In this document: positions 7,106 to 16,935 of the stretch, piece by piece
Layout of the letters: every line of letters begins with the position of its first letter
Position numbering within the stretch: position 1 is the first letter of the stretch
Origin: an uncultured Treponema sp.
GTDB lineage: Bacteria; Spirochaetota; Spirochaetia; Treponematales; Treponemataceae
Assembly: GCA_905236465.1 (NCBI GenBank)
Contig: CAJOQA010000329.1
Location: 1 to 35,260 of the forward strand
Direction: 5' to 3'
Length of the DNA stretch: 35,260 nucleotides
Made by a program: the position numbers and the translations under genes
The notes under the pieces: generated by a model
The model's database searches: none
Seen by the model: the letters and a program-made list of their open reading frames with translations, nothing else
What the model was told of the DNA's origin: nothing

Positions 7106-8392
7106 ATGGGAAAAACTATTGCTCAGAAAATATTTGAGTCACATCTTGTTGACAAACCCTTTGACGGTACAAATATTCTTAAATTGGATAGGGTTTTCTG
7201 CCATGAGATTACTACTCCTATAGCAATTAATGATTTACTTGAACGTGGAAAAGACAGGGTTTTTGATCCAACGAAAATCAAGGCAGTTATTGATCATGTT
7301 ACTCCTGCAAAGGATTCTAAGTGTGCTATGCAGGAAAAAATTCTACGGGATTGGGCTTTTAGAAACGATATAAAAGATTTCTTTGATATAGGCGCTAACG
7401 GTGTGTGTCATGCGATTTTTCCTGAAAAAGGATTTGTTCGCCCGGGCTTCACTGTAATTATGGGAGATAGCCACACTTGTACACACGGTGCCTTTGGTGC
7501 CTTTGCGGCAGGGGTTGGAACAACAGATTTGGAAGTTGGAATCCTTAAGGGGGTTTGCTCATTTAAGGAGCCAAAAGCAATAAAATTTGTTCTTAATGGT
7601 ACATTAAAACCTGGTGTCTATGCAAAAGATGTTATCCTCTTTCTTATTGGGCAAATAGGTGTTAATGGGGCTACAAACTGTGTTGCAGAATTTACCGGTT
7701 CTGTTGTTGACAACTTTAGCATGGAAGAGCGCATGACAATATGCAATATGGCAGTTGAAGCAGGAGCTACAAGCGGCATTTGTTTCCCTGATATGACTAC
7801 AGTTGAATACTTGTGGCCTTTTATAGAGGATGAATTTGAAAGTAAAGAAGCAGCGCTTGCTGAATATAGTAAGTGGAAAGATGATGACGATGCCGTTTAT
7901 GAAAAAGTTTTAACTTTTGACTTGTCAAATCTTCAACCTGTATGTACAATTAATTATAAACCGGATCAAATAAAAAATGTAGCTGATATGAAGGGAACAA
8001 AGGTCGATCAGGTTTATATAGGCAGTTGCACGAATGGTCGTTTAAGTGATTTGCGTGTTGCGGCCCAAATCTTAAAGGGGCATCACTTGGCTAAAGGTGT
8101 AAGGGGTATAGTCTCCCCCGCTACTCCAAAGATTTACAAGGATGCTATGGATGAAGGGCTTCTTTCTATTTTTATGGATGCTGGCTTCTGTGTAACGAAT
8201 CCTACTTGTGGAGCTTGTCTTGGCATGAGCAATGGTGTTTTAGCAGAAGGAGAAGTTTGTGCTTCAACTACGAACAGAAATTTTAATGGTCGTATGGGTA
8301 AAGGTGGTATGGTTCATCTAATGAGCCCTGCAACTGCTGCTGCAACAGCAATAAGTGGAACAATTTGTAATTCAGAATTGTTCAAAGGATGA
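7106..8392 (+). CDS. leuC: 3-isopropylmalate dehydratase, large subunit (aconitase family)
   Basis: This 428-residue protein is an aconitase-superfamily large subunit. The three [4Fe-4S] ligands are visible: C308 in YIGSCTNGR, and C368 and C371 in NPTCGACLG. The substrate-region motif MGDSHTCTHGAFGAFAAGVGTTD is at about residues 119-141. The length fits the shorter two-subunit class (about 420 residues) rather than the 466-residue E. coli LeuC. With LeuD it isomerises 2- and 3-isopropylmalate in leucine synthesis. No leuA or leuB is nearby, and related enzymes of this class act on other malates (citramalate, homoaconitate), so the substrate is assigned by similarity only. Confidence 0.92.
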   Translation: MGKTIAQKIFESHLVDKPFDGTNILKLDRVFCHEITTPIAINDLLERGKDRVFDPTKIKAVIDHVTPAKDSKCAMQEKILRDWAFRNDIKDFFDIGANGVCHAIFPEKGFVRPGFTVIMGDSHTCTHGAFGAFAAGVGTTDLEVGILKGVCSFKEPKAIKFVLNGTLKPGVYAKDVILFLIGQIGVNGATNCVAEFTGSVVDNFSMEERMTICNMAVEAGATSGICFPDMTTVEYLWPFIEDEFESKEAALAEYSKWKDDDDAVYEKVLTFDLSNLQPVCTINYKPDQIKNVADMKGTKVDQVYIGSCTNGRLSDLRVAAQILKGHHLAKGVRGIVSPATPKIYKDAMDEGLLSIFMDAGFCVTNPTCGACLGMSNGVLAEGEVCASTTNRNFNGRMGKGGMVHLMSPATAAATAISGTICNSELFKG

Positions 8393-8412
8393 TTAAAACT
8401 ATTACTCTGATG

Positions 8413-8430
8413 GGGAATTGTAAAATTCCC
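8413..8430 (+). other. Hairpin between leuC and leuD
   Basis: GGGAATT (8413-8419) pairs perfectly with AATTCCC (8424-8430) around a GTAA loop in the 65-base leuC-leuD gap. It is followed by TTAAAAT rather than a strong T-run. It may be a processing or partial termination site that adjusts subunit ratio, or may have no role. Confidence 0.4.
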
Positions 8431-8457
8431 TTAAAATAAATAATTAAGAGGAAGATT

Positions 8458-8991
8458 ATGAAACAGTTTGGCGGCGATGTTCTTTTCCTAGATCGATCGG
8501 ACATTAACACTGACGAAATAATTCCTGCTAAGTATCTTACTGAAAACACAAAGCAGGCACTAAAACCCTATTTGCTTGAGGATTTAAAACTTGAAGGTTT
8601 TAATCCAAAGACAGATATAATAGGAAAAAGGGTAATTATTACCAAAGAAAACTTTGGTTGTGGTTCTAGCCGTGAACATGCACCATGGGCTTTGGAAGTA
8701 AACGGAATATACTGTGTTATAGCTGTAAACTTTGCCCGTATCTTCAGGCAAAATATGTATAACTGTGGTCTTTTGGCACTTGATATGTCTAAAAAAGACA
8801 TAGATGATATGTTTAGAACCTTTGCCGACAAGGATACTCAATGTAAAATTGAGCAAAAAGAAGATGGAACTTGGAAAGTAAAACTTATAGCAGGTTCACT
8901 AAGCAAAAGCTATCCATTTAAGTTGGAGGGTTTTGAAAAAGCCCTTATTGAAAACGAAGGCTGGATAGGTTACGCTGATAAGAAATATTAA
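8458..8991 (+). CDS. leuD: 3-isopropylmalate dehydratase, small subunit
   Basis: This 177-residue protein is the swivelling small subunit that partners LeuC. The family's N-terminal DRSDINTDEIIPAKYL (about residues 12-27) and the substrate-recognition loop FGCGSSREHAPWAL (about 64-77) are intact. The length fits the archaeal/short class of LeuD (about 160-170). A good AAGAGGAAG Shine-Dalgarno lies before the ATG. A strong terminator follows at 9020-9049, so leuCD is a two-gene transcription unit. Confidence 0.93.
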   Translation: MKQFGGDVLFLDRSDINTDEIIPAKYLTENTKQALKPYLLEDLKLEGFNPKTDIIGKRVIITKENFGCGSSREHAPWALEVNGIYCVIAVNFARIFRQNMYNCGLLALDMSKKDIDDMFRTFADKDTQCKIEQKEDGTWKVKLIAGSLSKSYPFKLEGFEKALIENEGWIGYADKKY

Positions 8992-9019
8992 TTATTTTTA
9001 TTTACTTCTCTCGTTTTTG

Positions 9020-9049
9020 CAAGGGGTTTTTGACCCCTTGTTTTTTTTT
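9020..9049 (+). terminator. Intrinsic terminator of leuCD
   Basis: CAAGGGG (9020-9026) pairs with CCCCTTG (9034-9040) around a seven-base loop, followed by nine T (9041-9049). This is a textbook intrinsic terminator about 30 bases after the leuD stop. Confidence 0.9.
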
Positions 9050-9067
9050 ATAAAATTGTTTTATAAT
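9038..9067 (+). promoter_or_regulatory. Likely promoter of the A2M-pbpC unit
   Basis: A perfect -10 TATAAT (9062-9067) lies 16 bases before the ATG at 9084. The best -35 is a weak TTGTTT (9038-9043, 18-base spacer) lying in the T-run of the leuD terminator. Transcription would start near 9074, on the GAGGAAA (9074-9080) ribosome-binding site, so the leader is very short. Confidence 0.5.
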
Positions 9068-9083
9068 CGGGGCGAGGAAAATT

Positions 9084-12000
9084 ATGAGAAGTAAAACAAA
9101 ATTTATTGCACTTAGCAGAGCATTTGCTTTTTTTTTCTCTGTGCTTATTGTCTTTATCGGTTGCGGGGAAAAAGAATTAAATTATAATCATGAAAATGAT
9201 GCCTTAGTCGAAGCTATTTCCCCATTAAATATAGGAAGAATAGAACCAATAGTAGTCAGTTTTACTAATGATATTATTTGTAAACCGGAAGATGCCTTTA
9301 CCTTAAGCCCTGCAATAAGGGGGGCTTGGAAAATAGAAAATTCCCGCGTTGCAACTTTTATTCCAGAAAAAGCATATAAAGCTTCTTCTAATATTGTATT
9401 GAAGGTTGATTGTGAAAAGGCTTTTTCTGCTGAAGTTGCAAAAGGCTTTTATATGAGGCGTTTTTATGTTACAAACCCTTCGTATGTAGTTCAATTTGAT
9501 GAGATACGGCTTAATGAAGAAAATAAAAGCTATTCAATAAGCGGTTCAATTACAACTGATATAAATGAGCCTTTGGCAACTGTAAAAAAGATGCTAAAAG
9601 CTTCATGGAAAGGAAAGGTATTTGGTAAAAAAATAGCTATTGATTGGGACAAGGAATCTGATTCTGAAAGTAAAAAATTTGTAATTCGGGGGATTACATC
9701 TAAAGAAAAGGCCCAAAGCCTTCTTCTTGAATGGAATGGAAAGGCCTTGGGCCTTAATAAAAAGCAGGACAAAGCCTATTGTGGCGAAAAAGTATATACT
9801 ATCCCTGCCCTACCAGAATTTGCTGTTATAGATATAAATAGAAGTAAAAAAAATTCTATTCTTGTAAGTTTTTCTCGTTCCCTAGATACTAAGCAGGATT
9901 TAAATGACCTTGTTGTTCCTACAATGAAACAGGGAAAGGTAAAAAGGTTTGTTAATACAACTGTAAGAGGTAATGTGCTTACGATATATAATGATTCAAA
10001 TTTTTCTGGAATTGCAACACTTACTATTCTGGGAGGTGTAAAGAGTTCTGACGGTGTTAATTTGAAAAATAAATCAGTAATCGATTTAGATGAACACTGG
10101 GATTTGCCTGAAGTCAGATTTTTAAATGATGGAATCATAATTCCTACAAGCCAGGGTACTTGCCTTCCCGTTGAAACTAAAAATCTTTCTGGTCTTTTGG
10201 TCCAAGCATTTGAGATTTATGACCGCAATATGATCCAGTTTTTGCAGGTAAATGAACTGGATGAAACTAGACAATTATATAGGGTTGGGGAACCTGTATG
10301 GGAAAAGAACATTTCTTTTGAATGGGATAATTCTATGCAGAATAAGTTTATTTCTAGGGGACTAGATTTATCTGAACTTGCAAAAAAATACCCTAGAGGA
10401 ATGTTCCAGATAAGAATTTCATTTAGAAAAAAGAATGTAAAATATATTTGCTCAGAAAACCATGACGATTTTTCTTCCCTTAAGTTTCCCGAGGATACTA
10501 TCGGTGGATATGATGGAGAGGCAGAGCAAAGTTATTGGGATTATTGGGATAATCTTGATTGGGAAGTTCGTAATACTTTCTGGACATATAGAAACGACCC
10601 CTGTCACCCTGCTTTTTATTCTCAAAGATATAATAGTGGTAGCCTTATAGAACGCAATGTTATGGTTTCTGATTTAGGAATTATTGCAAAAAAAACACTT
10701 GCAGGAGACCTATATATTGCTGTTGCTGATATAAAAAATGCAAAGCCGATTCCCGCAGCAGAAGTTTCACTGTATTCATTTGTCGGCACAACTCTTTATT
10801 CTGCAAAAACAGATACAGATGGCTTTGTCCGCTTTTCAAATACTGATAGCGCACGGTTTATTACCGCCTCATTAAATGGACAGACTTCTTATTTAAAGCT
10901 TTCTGAAGGTTCAGGCCTTAGTGTCAGCCATTTTGAGACAGGTGGTATAGTTCCACAGGGAGGCATAAAGGGGTTTATTTATGGTGAACGAGGTGTTTGG
11001 AGACCTGGTGACAATCTTTATTTAACTTTTATTCTTGAAGATAAGGATAACAAGGTACCTTCTGATATTCCAGTAACGTTTGAACTTTCTGATCCTATGG
11101 GCAGAATTACCGATTCCCAGACTTTAACAGAAGGTCTTTCCGGTTTTTATGCTATAAAGACAAAGACAGAAGAAAAAGCTACTACTGGCTTATGGCAGGC
11201 AAAAATAAAAGTTGGCGGAAATGAATGGACAAAGAATATCCGTATAGAAACAGTTATCCCAAATCATTTATCCGTTGAACTGGAATCTGAAAATAAGATA
11301 TTGGAAAACAGTAGTAACACTTTTACCCTTTCAGGACAGTGGCTACATGGGGCTGAAACTCCTTATTATAAAGCTGATGTTTCTGTTTCCTTCTCTGAAA
11401 CACCTGTTAAATTTGATGGATACAGTGAATACTCATTTGTAAACCCAGAGCGGTCTGTAGAATCAAGAAGGGAAACTGTGTGGGAAGGAAAACTTGATTC
11501 TGCTTCAAAAGCAAATTTTACAGTTTCCATGGATGCAGGAAAAAATGTTCCTGGTCTTTTAAATGCAAACTTTACAAGCAGAATTTTTGAACCGTCTGGA
11601 ATTTTCTCTTCTGCAAGAAAGTCATTTAAGTATTCCCCCTATTCAAGATATGTTGGATTAAAACTCCCTAAGGGAGATGAAAGTCGCGGAATGCTTTTGA
11701 CAGATGTTGATCATACTGCAGACCTTGTTATGCTTTCACCTGATGGAAAGCCTATAGAAGATGGTTCTGTAAACTGGACCATTTACAAACTTGAATGGAA
11801 ATGGTGGTGGGAAAAAGATGCGCTTACAAGTGCTTCTTACGTAAGCGATTCCTCTTATTCAAAGATTGATAGTGGCACTGCTGATATAAAAAATGGCCGA
11901 GGTTCTTTTAACTTTAAGGTAAAATACCCTTCATGGGGTCGCTATATGGTTGTTGCTGATGATGCTAAAGGTGGCCATAGCGCTGCAAAAATTGTATATA

Positions 12001-14642
12001 TTGACTGGCCGGGGTGGGCTGGCAGGGCTCAGGAAAGTGGCGGTGGTTCAGCTGCTATGGTAACGCTTGCCCTTGATAAAAAACAATATACTGTTGGTCA
12101 GACAGCAACGATTACATTTGCCTCCGCAAAGGATTCTAACGCGCTCATTACGATTGAAAAAAGTGGAAAAATACTTAAGCAGTCATGGGTAAAAACAAAT
12201 GAAGGTACAACAAAATATATGTTGCCTATAACGGGTGAAATGGCTCCAAATGTGTATGTTCACGTCACTCTTTTACAAAAGCATTTGCAGACTGCAAACA
12301 GTCTTCCAGTAAGGCTTTATGGTGTTGCTCCGGTTTTTGTTGATAACCCTGAGTCAAATTTGAAACCTGTAATTGAAAGTCCGCAAAAATATGAGCCTGG
12401 AAAGGAAGCTGTAGTTTCTATAAGTGAAGCTAATGGAAAGGCTATGACCTATACCCTGGCTGTGGTTGATGATGGTCTTTTGGGGCTTACAAATTTCCAT
12501 GCTCCCAATCCCCATGATGAATTTTATAAAAAAGAAGCTTCTAGCCTTTTAAATTGGGATATTTATTCTTATATAATGAATGCTTATTCTGGTAAACTTG
12601 AAACTTTACTTTCAATAGGTGGATCAGAGGATTCTCAAAAAGGTGGAGATCAGAATGAAAATAGGTTTGAGCCTGTTGTAAAGTTTTTTGGCCCCTATAC
12701 ATTAAAACCTGGTGAAAAAGCTGCAATAAAATTCAAGATGCCACAGTATATAGGTTCTGTAAGGGCTATAGTAGTTGCAGGAAATAATGGGGCTTATGGT
12801 TGTGCAGAAAAGAGTGTTGTTGTAAAATCCGATTTAATGGTTCAGGCTTCTTTGCCAAGGACCCTTGGATTTTCTGAACAAATAGATATTCCTGTTACTG
12901 TATTCAATGGAATGAATCAAAATCAAAAGATTACAGTTTCTCTAAAAGCTGATGGTGCAAGTATAAATAAAAAAAGCCAGCTTGTAGAAGTTAAAGGCGG
13001 AGATAATGCTGTTGTGACATTTACTGCCTCTGATTTTACAAAAGACACCGTTACCTTCACTTCTGATGCAAATGCTTCTGGGGTTTCTGCCTCGGAAGAA
13101 ACGGCGGTTACGGTTCTTTCAAGAGGTATTCCCGTTACATACAAAAAGTCTTTTGTAGTAAAAGGAAATAGTAACTATGTTGAACAAATTCCTTCACCAA
13201 GTGAAATAGAAACAATGGCTCTTTCTCTTGAGCTTTCAAGCCTACCTCCTCTAGACCTTTCAACAAGACTTGAATATTTAATTTCTTATCCTCACGGGTG
13301 TATAGAACAGATTACCTCTGGTGGTTTTCCTCAGCTTTATCTATCTTCATTTATTAAGCTGGATGCAAGCAAAAGTGAAAAAATAAAGAAGCATGTTCAA
13401 TCTGTAATTGACCGGTATAACCAGTATCAGACAAGCAGTGGGGGCTTTGCCTATTGGACAGGAGGAACCGTTCCTTCTCCATGGGGATCTTGCTATGGCG
13501 CACACTTCTTGACTGAGGCTAAAAAATTAGGCTATACAGTTCCTTCAGTTCTTTATGATTCTTTACTTGATTGGATTGAAACTTCTGCTGTGGAATGGAC
13601 TGATGACTCTTATGAGGATTCCGAGGAAGTTCAAGCATATAAGCTTTTTGTTCTGGCCATTGCCGGTAGGGCTAACATAGGTTCAATGAATAGATTGGAA
13701 GAAAAAAAATCTAGGTTAAGCCAAAGTGCAAAACTTTTGCTTGCGGCAGCCTATGCTTCTAGCGGAAGAGAAAAAGTAGCAAGGGAGCTACTTTCTTCTT
13801 TTACCCCAACATCAGTATTCTTTAGGCTTACAGGTGGCTCTTTCTCTTCTAGCATAAGGGAGCAGGCCTTATACCTATTTACCTGCCGTCTTTGCGACAA
13901 GGAAAACGAAGCGGATAAAACTGCAAAGGCCCTTGCCGAGACTTTATCATCTGACAAGTGGTTAAGCACACAAGAAACAGCATGGTCTTTACTTTCACTT
14001 TTGCCTTACTATAAAGATAATGAAAAGAGCAAAAAAATAGACTACGTTGTTGAATCTGCTGGGAAAGAAAGGCAAGGGACTTTAGATACTCTTAGTAAAA
14101 TTGAAGAGCTTAGCCCTTCTAATCAAAGAGCACAAACTGTGCGCATAAGTAATAAAAGTTCTGCAAGTTTATATGGGCTCTTAACTTCTTCTGGAATGTC
14201 TGTTCCAGGAACAGAAGTTTCTAGAAACGATGGTTTGGAAGTCCATGTAAAATATAAAGATAGCAAGGGAAATACAATCAACCCTTCATCTTTGAAAAAA
14301 GGAGACTCTTTTGTTGTTGATGTAAGTGTTGAAAATACTTTTGGGAAGAAAATAGAAAATATTGCCCTAACCTTACCATTTGCAACTTGCTGGGAATTCA
14401 ATAATGACAGAATTGCTGATACAAGCCAGTCTTATTCCTCATCTTATTCCTATCAAGATATTAGGGATGAGGCTATTTATACTTACTTTGATTTAGCTGC
14501 TTCTGATACGCTTCACTTATCATTCCCCATGACAGTTGCCTATTCTGGTTCGTATTATATACCTGCAGTTCATGCAGAAGCTATGTATGACAACAGTTAT
14601 GGCTCAATAGTACCTGGAATTCATATTGAAAAGAAACAATAA
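9084..14642 (+). CDS. Bacterial alpha-2-macroglobulin lipoprotein (thioester type)
   Basis: This 1852-residue protein is a bacterial alpha-2-macroglobulin. The lipoprotein signal ends in VFIGC with the lipidated cysteine at C27, so it is membrane-anchored in the periplasm. The macroglobulin signature GERGVWRPGD is at about 634-643. The bait-region-containing part lies near 990-1190, then the conserved SVRAIVVAGNNGAYG segment. The thioester is intact: C1406-I-E-Q1409 in YPHGCIEQ, inside an alpha-helical thioester domain. Such proteins trap attacking proteases: bait cleavage exposes the Cys-Gln thioester, which binds the protease covalently. It is longer than the E. coli homologue (about 1650), mainly at the N-terminal side. 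The pbpC start overlaps its end by 17 bases, the classical partnership in which PBP1C is thought to repair damaged wall. Confidence 0.94.
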   Translation: MRSKTKFIALSRAFAFFFSVLIVFIGCGEKELNYNHENDALVEAISPLNIGRIEPIVVSFTNDIICKPEDAFTLSPAIRGAWKIENSRVATFIPEKAYKASSNIVLKVDCEKAFSAEVAKGFYMRRFYVTNPSYVVQFDEIRLNEENKSYSISGSITTDINEPLATVKKMLKASWKGKVFGKKIAIDWDKESDSESKKFVIRGITSKEKAQSLLLEWNGKALGLNKKQDKAYCGEKVYTIPALPEFAVIDINRSKKNSILVSFSRSLDTKQDLNDLVVPTMKQGKVKRFVNTTVRGNVLTIYNDSNFSGIATLTILGGVKSSDGVNLKNKSVIDLDEHWDLPEVRFLNDGIIIPTSQGTCLPVETKNLSGLLVQAFEIYDRNMIQFLQVNELDETRQLYRVGEPVWEKNISFEWDNSMQNKFISRGLDLSELAKKYPRGMFQIRISFRKKNVKYICSENHDDFSSLKFPEDTIGGYDGEAEQSYWDYWDNLDWEVRNTFWTYRNDPCHPAFYSQRYNSGSLIERNVMVSDLGIIAKKTLAGDLYIAVADIKNAKPIPAAEVSLYSFVGTTLYSAKTDTDGFVRFSNTDSARFITASLNGQTSYLKLSEGSGLSVSHFETGGIVPQGGIKGFIYGERGVWRPGDNLYLTFILEDKDNKVPSDIPVTFELSDPMGRITDSQTLTEGLSGFYAIKTKTEEKATTGLWQAKIKVGGNEWTKNIRIETVIPNHLSVELESENKILENSSNTFTLSGQWLHGAETPYYKADVSVSFSETPVKFDGYSEYSFVNPERSVESRRETVWEGKLDSASKANFTVSMDAGKNVPGLLNANFTSRIFEPSGIFSSARKSFKYSPYSRYVGLKLPKGDESRGMLLTDVDHTADLVMLSPDGKPIEDGSVNWTIYKLEWKWWWEKDALTSASYVSDSSYSKIDSGTADIKNGRGSFNFKVKYPSWGRYMVVADDAKGGHSAAKIVYIDWPGWAGRAQESGGGSAAMVTLALDKKQYTVGQTATITFASAKDSNALITIEKSGKILKQSWVKTNEGTTKYMLPITGEMAPNVYVHVTLLQKHLQTANSLPVRLYGVAPVFVDNPESNLKPVIESPQKYEPGKEAVVSISEANGKAMTYTLAVVDDGLLGLTNFHAPNPHDEFYKKEASSLLNWDIYSYIMNAYSGKLETLLSIGGSEDSQKGGDQNENRFEPVVKFFGPYTLKPGEKAAIKFKMPQYIGSVRAIVVAGNNGAYGCAEKSVVVKSDLMVQASLPRTLGFSEQIDIPVTVFNGMNQNQKITVSLKADGASINKKSQLVEVKGGDNAVVTFTASDFTKDTVTFTSDANASGVSASEETAVTVLSRGIPVTYKKSFVVKGNSNYVEQIPSPSEIETMALSLELSSLPPLDLSTRLEYLISYPHGCIEQITSGGFPQLYLSSFIKLDASKSEKIKKHVQSVIDRYNQYQTSSGGFAYWTGGTVPSPWGSCYGAHFLTEAKKLGYTVPSVLYDSLLDWIETSAVEWTDDSYEDSEEVQAYKLFVLAIAGRANIGSMNRLEEKKSRLSQSAKLLLAAAYASSGREKVARELLSSFTPTSVFFRLTGGSFSSSIREQALYLFTCRLCDKENEADKTAKALAETLSSDKWLSTQETAWSLLSLLPYYKDNEKSKKIDYVVESAGKERQGTLDTLSKIEELSPSNQRAQTVRISNKSSASLYGLLTSSGMSVPGTEVSRNDGLEVHVKYKDSKGNTINPSSLKKGDSFVVDVSVENTFGKKIENIALTLPFATCWEFNNDRIADTSQSYSSSYSYQDIRDEAIYTYFDLAASDTLHLSFPMTVAYSGSYYIPAVHAEAMYDNSYGSIVPGIHIEKKQ

Positions 14643-16908
14643 GAAGTTTTTTGTGGTAACAAGTTGCTTTATGCTTCTTTTTACCGCAAGGGTCTATTTT
14701 TTAACAAATAACCTTTTCAATTTTTCTGGTCCCTATTCATGCGCCATCTACGATAAGAAAGGTACCTTACTTGGCGCACAGGTTGCAGCTGACGGTCAAT
14801 GGCGTTTTGAGCCAGATGCAGTCCCACTAAAATTTGAAAAGTGTATAATCGCTGCAGAAGATAAACGCTTTTATCTGCATTTTGGAATAGATATCTTTTC
14901 TGTGCTTAGGGCTCTTGTATCCAATGTAAAATCCAAGAGAATTGTTTCTGGTGCCTCTACAATTACGATGCAAACTGTGCGCTTATTAGAAGGGAACCCT
15001 AATAGAACCCTTAAACAGAAAATTCATGAAGCTGATCTTGCTTTTCTAATGGAATGTCGCTTTAGTAAAAAGACAATCCTTTCACTTTATTCTGCTAATG
15101 CACCGTTTGGGGGCAATGTTGTTGGTTTGGAAGCTGCTTCTTGGAGGTATTTTAAAAGACCGCCACGCTCTTTGACTTGGGCAGAATCGGCAACCCTTGC
15201 TGTTTTGCCTAACCAACCTGCCCTTGTATATCCTGGCGCAAATAAAGATATACTTTTGAAAAAGCGTAACAAATTATTGAATAGGCTTTATGAAAAAAAA
15301 ATAATTGATTTGAAAACACTAGACCTCGCCCTGCAGGAGGAATTACCAGAAAAACCTTTTTCCCTACCTTCTTCATGTCCCCATTATCTCCAAAAACTAA
15401 AAGCTGATAATCCTTTAAAATCTAAATTTTACACGGGTATTGATTCAACACTACAAGATAATGCAGAAAGAATTATTCAAAAGTGGAATAAAACATTTTT
15501 TGAAAAAAATATTTGTAATTCTGCAGCCTTGATTATGGAAACTGCTACAGGAAAAATACTTGCTTACTGCGGGAATCTAGGTATACAGGCAAAAGATGTT
15601 GATATGGTTTATGCCAAAAGAAGTTCCGGCAGCCTTTTAAAACCCTTTTTATATGCTGCAATGCTCGATAATGGAATGCTTTTACCAGATCAGCTTGTTA
15701 TAGATATTCCAACAAGAATAGGAAGTTATAAGCCTGATAATAATATTCCTGTTTACAGGGGGGCTGTAAAGGCAGGAGAGGCTTTGTCCCGTTCATTAAA
15801 TATCCCTGCAATAATGGAATTAAAGAAGTATGGTATAACTGCCTTTTTGGATTATTTAAAACTGTGTGGTTTTACGACGTTTACTAGAAGCGCAGATGAT
15901 TATGGTCTCCCCCTTATACTTGGCGGAGGGGAAATTACAATGTATGAAGCTACTAAAGCTTATGCTGATATGATGAATAAAGCTTGTAACCGCCAAGTAC
16001 TGCACAAGCACTTTCCTATTTCTACAGGAGCTGCCTATTTGACACTTCAGGCTCTCTCTGATGGAATTCGACCTGATGATGAAGCTATGTGGCAGATTTT
16101 TGCTAATTCTAAAAAGATAGCGTGGAAAACAGGAACTTCAAATGGTAATAGAGATGCTTGGGCTATAGGGACAACAAAAGATTATACAGTTGCTGTCTGG
16201 GTTGGTAATGCAAGTGGTCGTGGAAATAAGGAAATAAAAAGTAATACATGCACAGCTCCCCTTCTATTTGATTTATTTTCTTCCCTCCCTACTACTTATT
16301 GGCCTACGAGCCCTACTGATGATCTTGAAGAAATACAAGTTTGCAAACATTCTGGTTATCTTGCAGGTTTAGATTGCCAAGATAAAGTAAAAGGCTTTAA
16401 GCCTATAAATGCAACGTTGGGTTTTGTTTGCCCATACTGCAAAAAAATATCTGTTACTCCAGATGGAAAATATAGAGCATCTGTTTCTGATATGAAAAAT
16501 GAATACGAGGGGCTTTTTCCGCTACAAAAAAGTTATTTTGTTTTACCTCCTTCAGTAGAATATTTTTACACAAAGCAAACGTTAGGTTATAGATATTTAC
16601 CCCCGTATCTTCCATGGCACAAGGATACGCAAAGTTCTGATTTACAGATTATTTTTCCCGAAGATGGAGCCCTGATAATTATACCTATAGAAATAGACGG
16701 AAAATTAGGAGCTACCGTTTTTCAAGTCGCTGAACGAAATAAAGATGCAAGTGTTTATTGGGATATTGATGGAGAATACTTAGGGGCTACAAGAGAAAAA
16801 CATAAGATTTCAATTCGTCCGTTACAAGGAGATCATATTCTTACGGTAACCGATTCAAATGGTACTGTGTGCAAAAGAAGTTTTTCTATAGTTACAAAAA
16901 CGGACTAG
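14626..16908 (+). CDS. pbpC: Penicillin-binding protein 1C (bifunctional peptidoglycan synthase)
   Basis: This 760-residue protein has an uncleaved N-terminal membrane anchor (about residues 8-26). A family 51 glycosyltransferase domain follows, with catalytic E78 in AAEDKRFYLHFG and the GASTITMQT motif at 109-117. The transpeptidase has S336-L-L-K339, S390-L-N392 and K501-T-G. The C-terminal part (about 665-760) matches the PBP1C-specific BiPBP_C region. It polymerises and cross-links peptidoglycan at the outer face of the inner membrane. The start is a TTG inside the end of the A2M gene; it keeps the KRNNKK charges needed before the anchor, whereas the next GTG (14653) would remove them. 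It ends 27 bases before the convergent cytidylate kinase gene, with no clear terminator between. Confidence 0.94.
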   Translation: MKRNNKKFFVVTSCFMLLFTARVYFLTNNLFNFSGPYSCAIYDKKGTLLGAQVAADGQWRFEPDAVPLKFEKCIIAAEDKRFYLHFGIDIFSVLRALVSNVKSKRIVSGASTITMQTVRLLEGNPNRTLKQKIHEADLAFLMECRFSKKTILSLYSANAPFGGNVVGLEAASWRYFKRPPRSLTWAESATLAVLPNQPALVYPGANKDILLKKRNKLLNRLYEKKIIDLKTLDLALQEELPEKPFSLPSSCPHYLQKLKADNPLKSKFYTGIDSTLQDNAERIIQKWNKTFFEKNICNSAALIMETATGKILAYCGNLGIQAKDVDMVYAKRSSGSLLKPFLYAAMLDNGMLLPDQLVIDIPTRIGSYKPDNNIPVYRGAVKAGEALSRSLNIPAIMELKKYGITAFLDYLKLCGFTTFTRSADDYGLPLILGGGEITMYEATKAYADMMNKACNRQVLHKHFPISTGAAYLTLQALSDGIRPDDEAMWQIFANSKKIAWKTGTSNGNRDAWAIGTTKDYTVAVWVGNASGRGNKEIKSNTCTAPLLFDLFSSLPTTYWPTSPTDDLEEIQVCKHSGYLAGLDCQDKVKGFKPINATLGFVCPYCKKISVTPDGKYRASVSDMKNEYEGLFPLQKSYFVLPPSVEYFYTKQTLGYRYLPPYLPWHKDTQSSDLQIIFPEDGALIIIPIEIDGKLGATVFQVAERNKDASVYWDIDGEYLGATREKHKISIRPLQGDHILTVTDSNGTVCKRSFSIVTKTD

Positions 16909-16935
16909 TTGTAAAAAGCCCCTAAGTAAAAAGTA

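Noticed and set aside
9776..10138. Antisense open frame within the A2M gene
   Set aside because: It is a shadow of a long conserved gene in an AT-rich sequence, without start signals.
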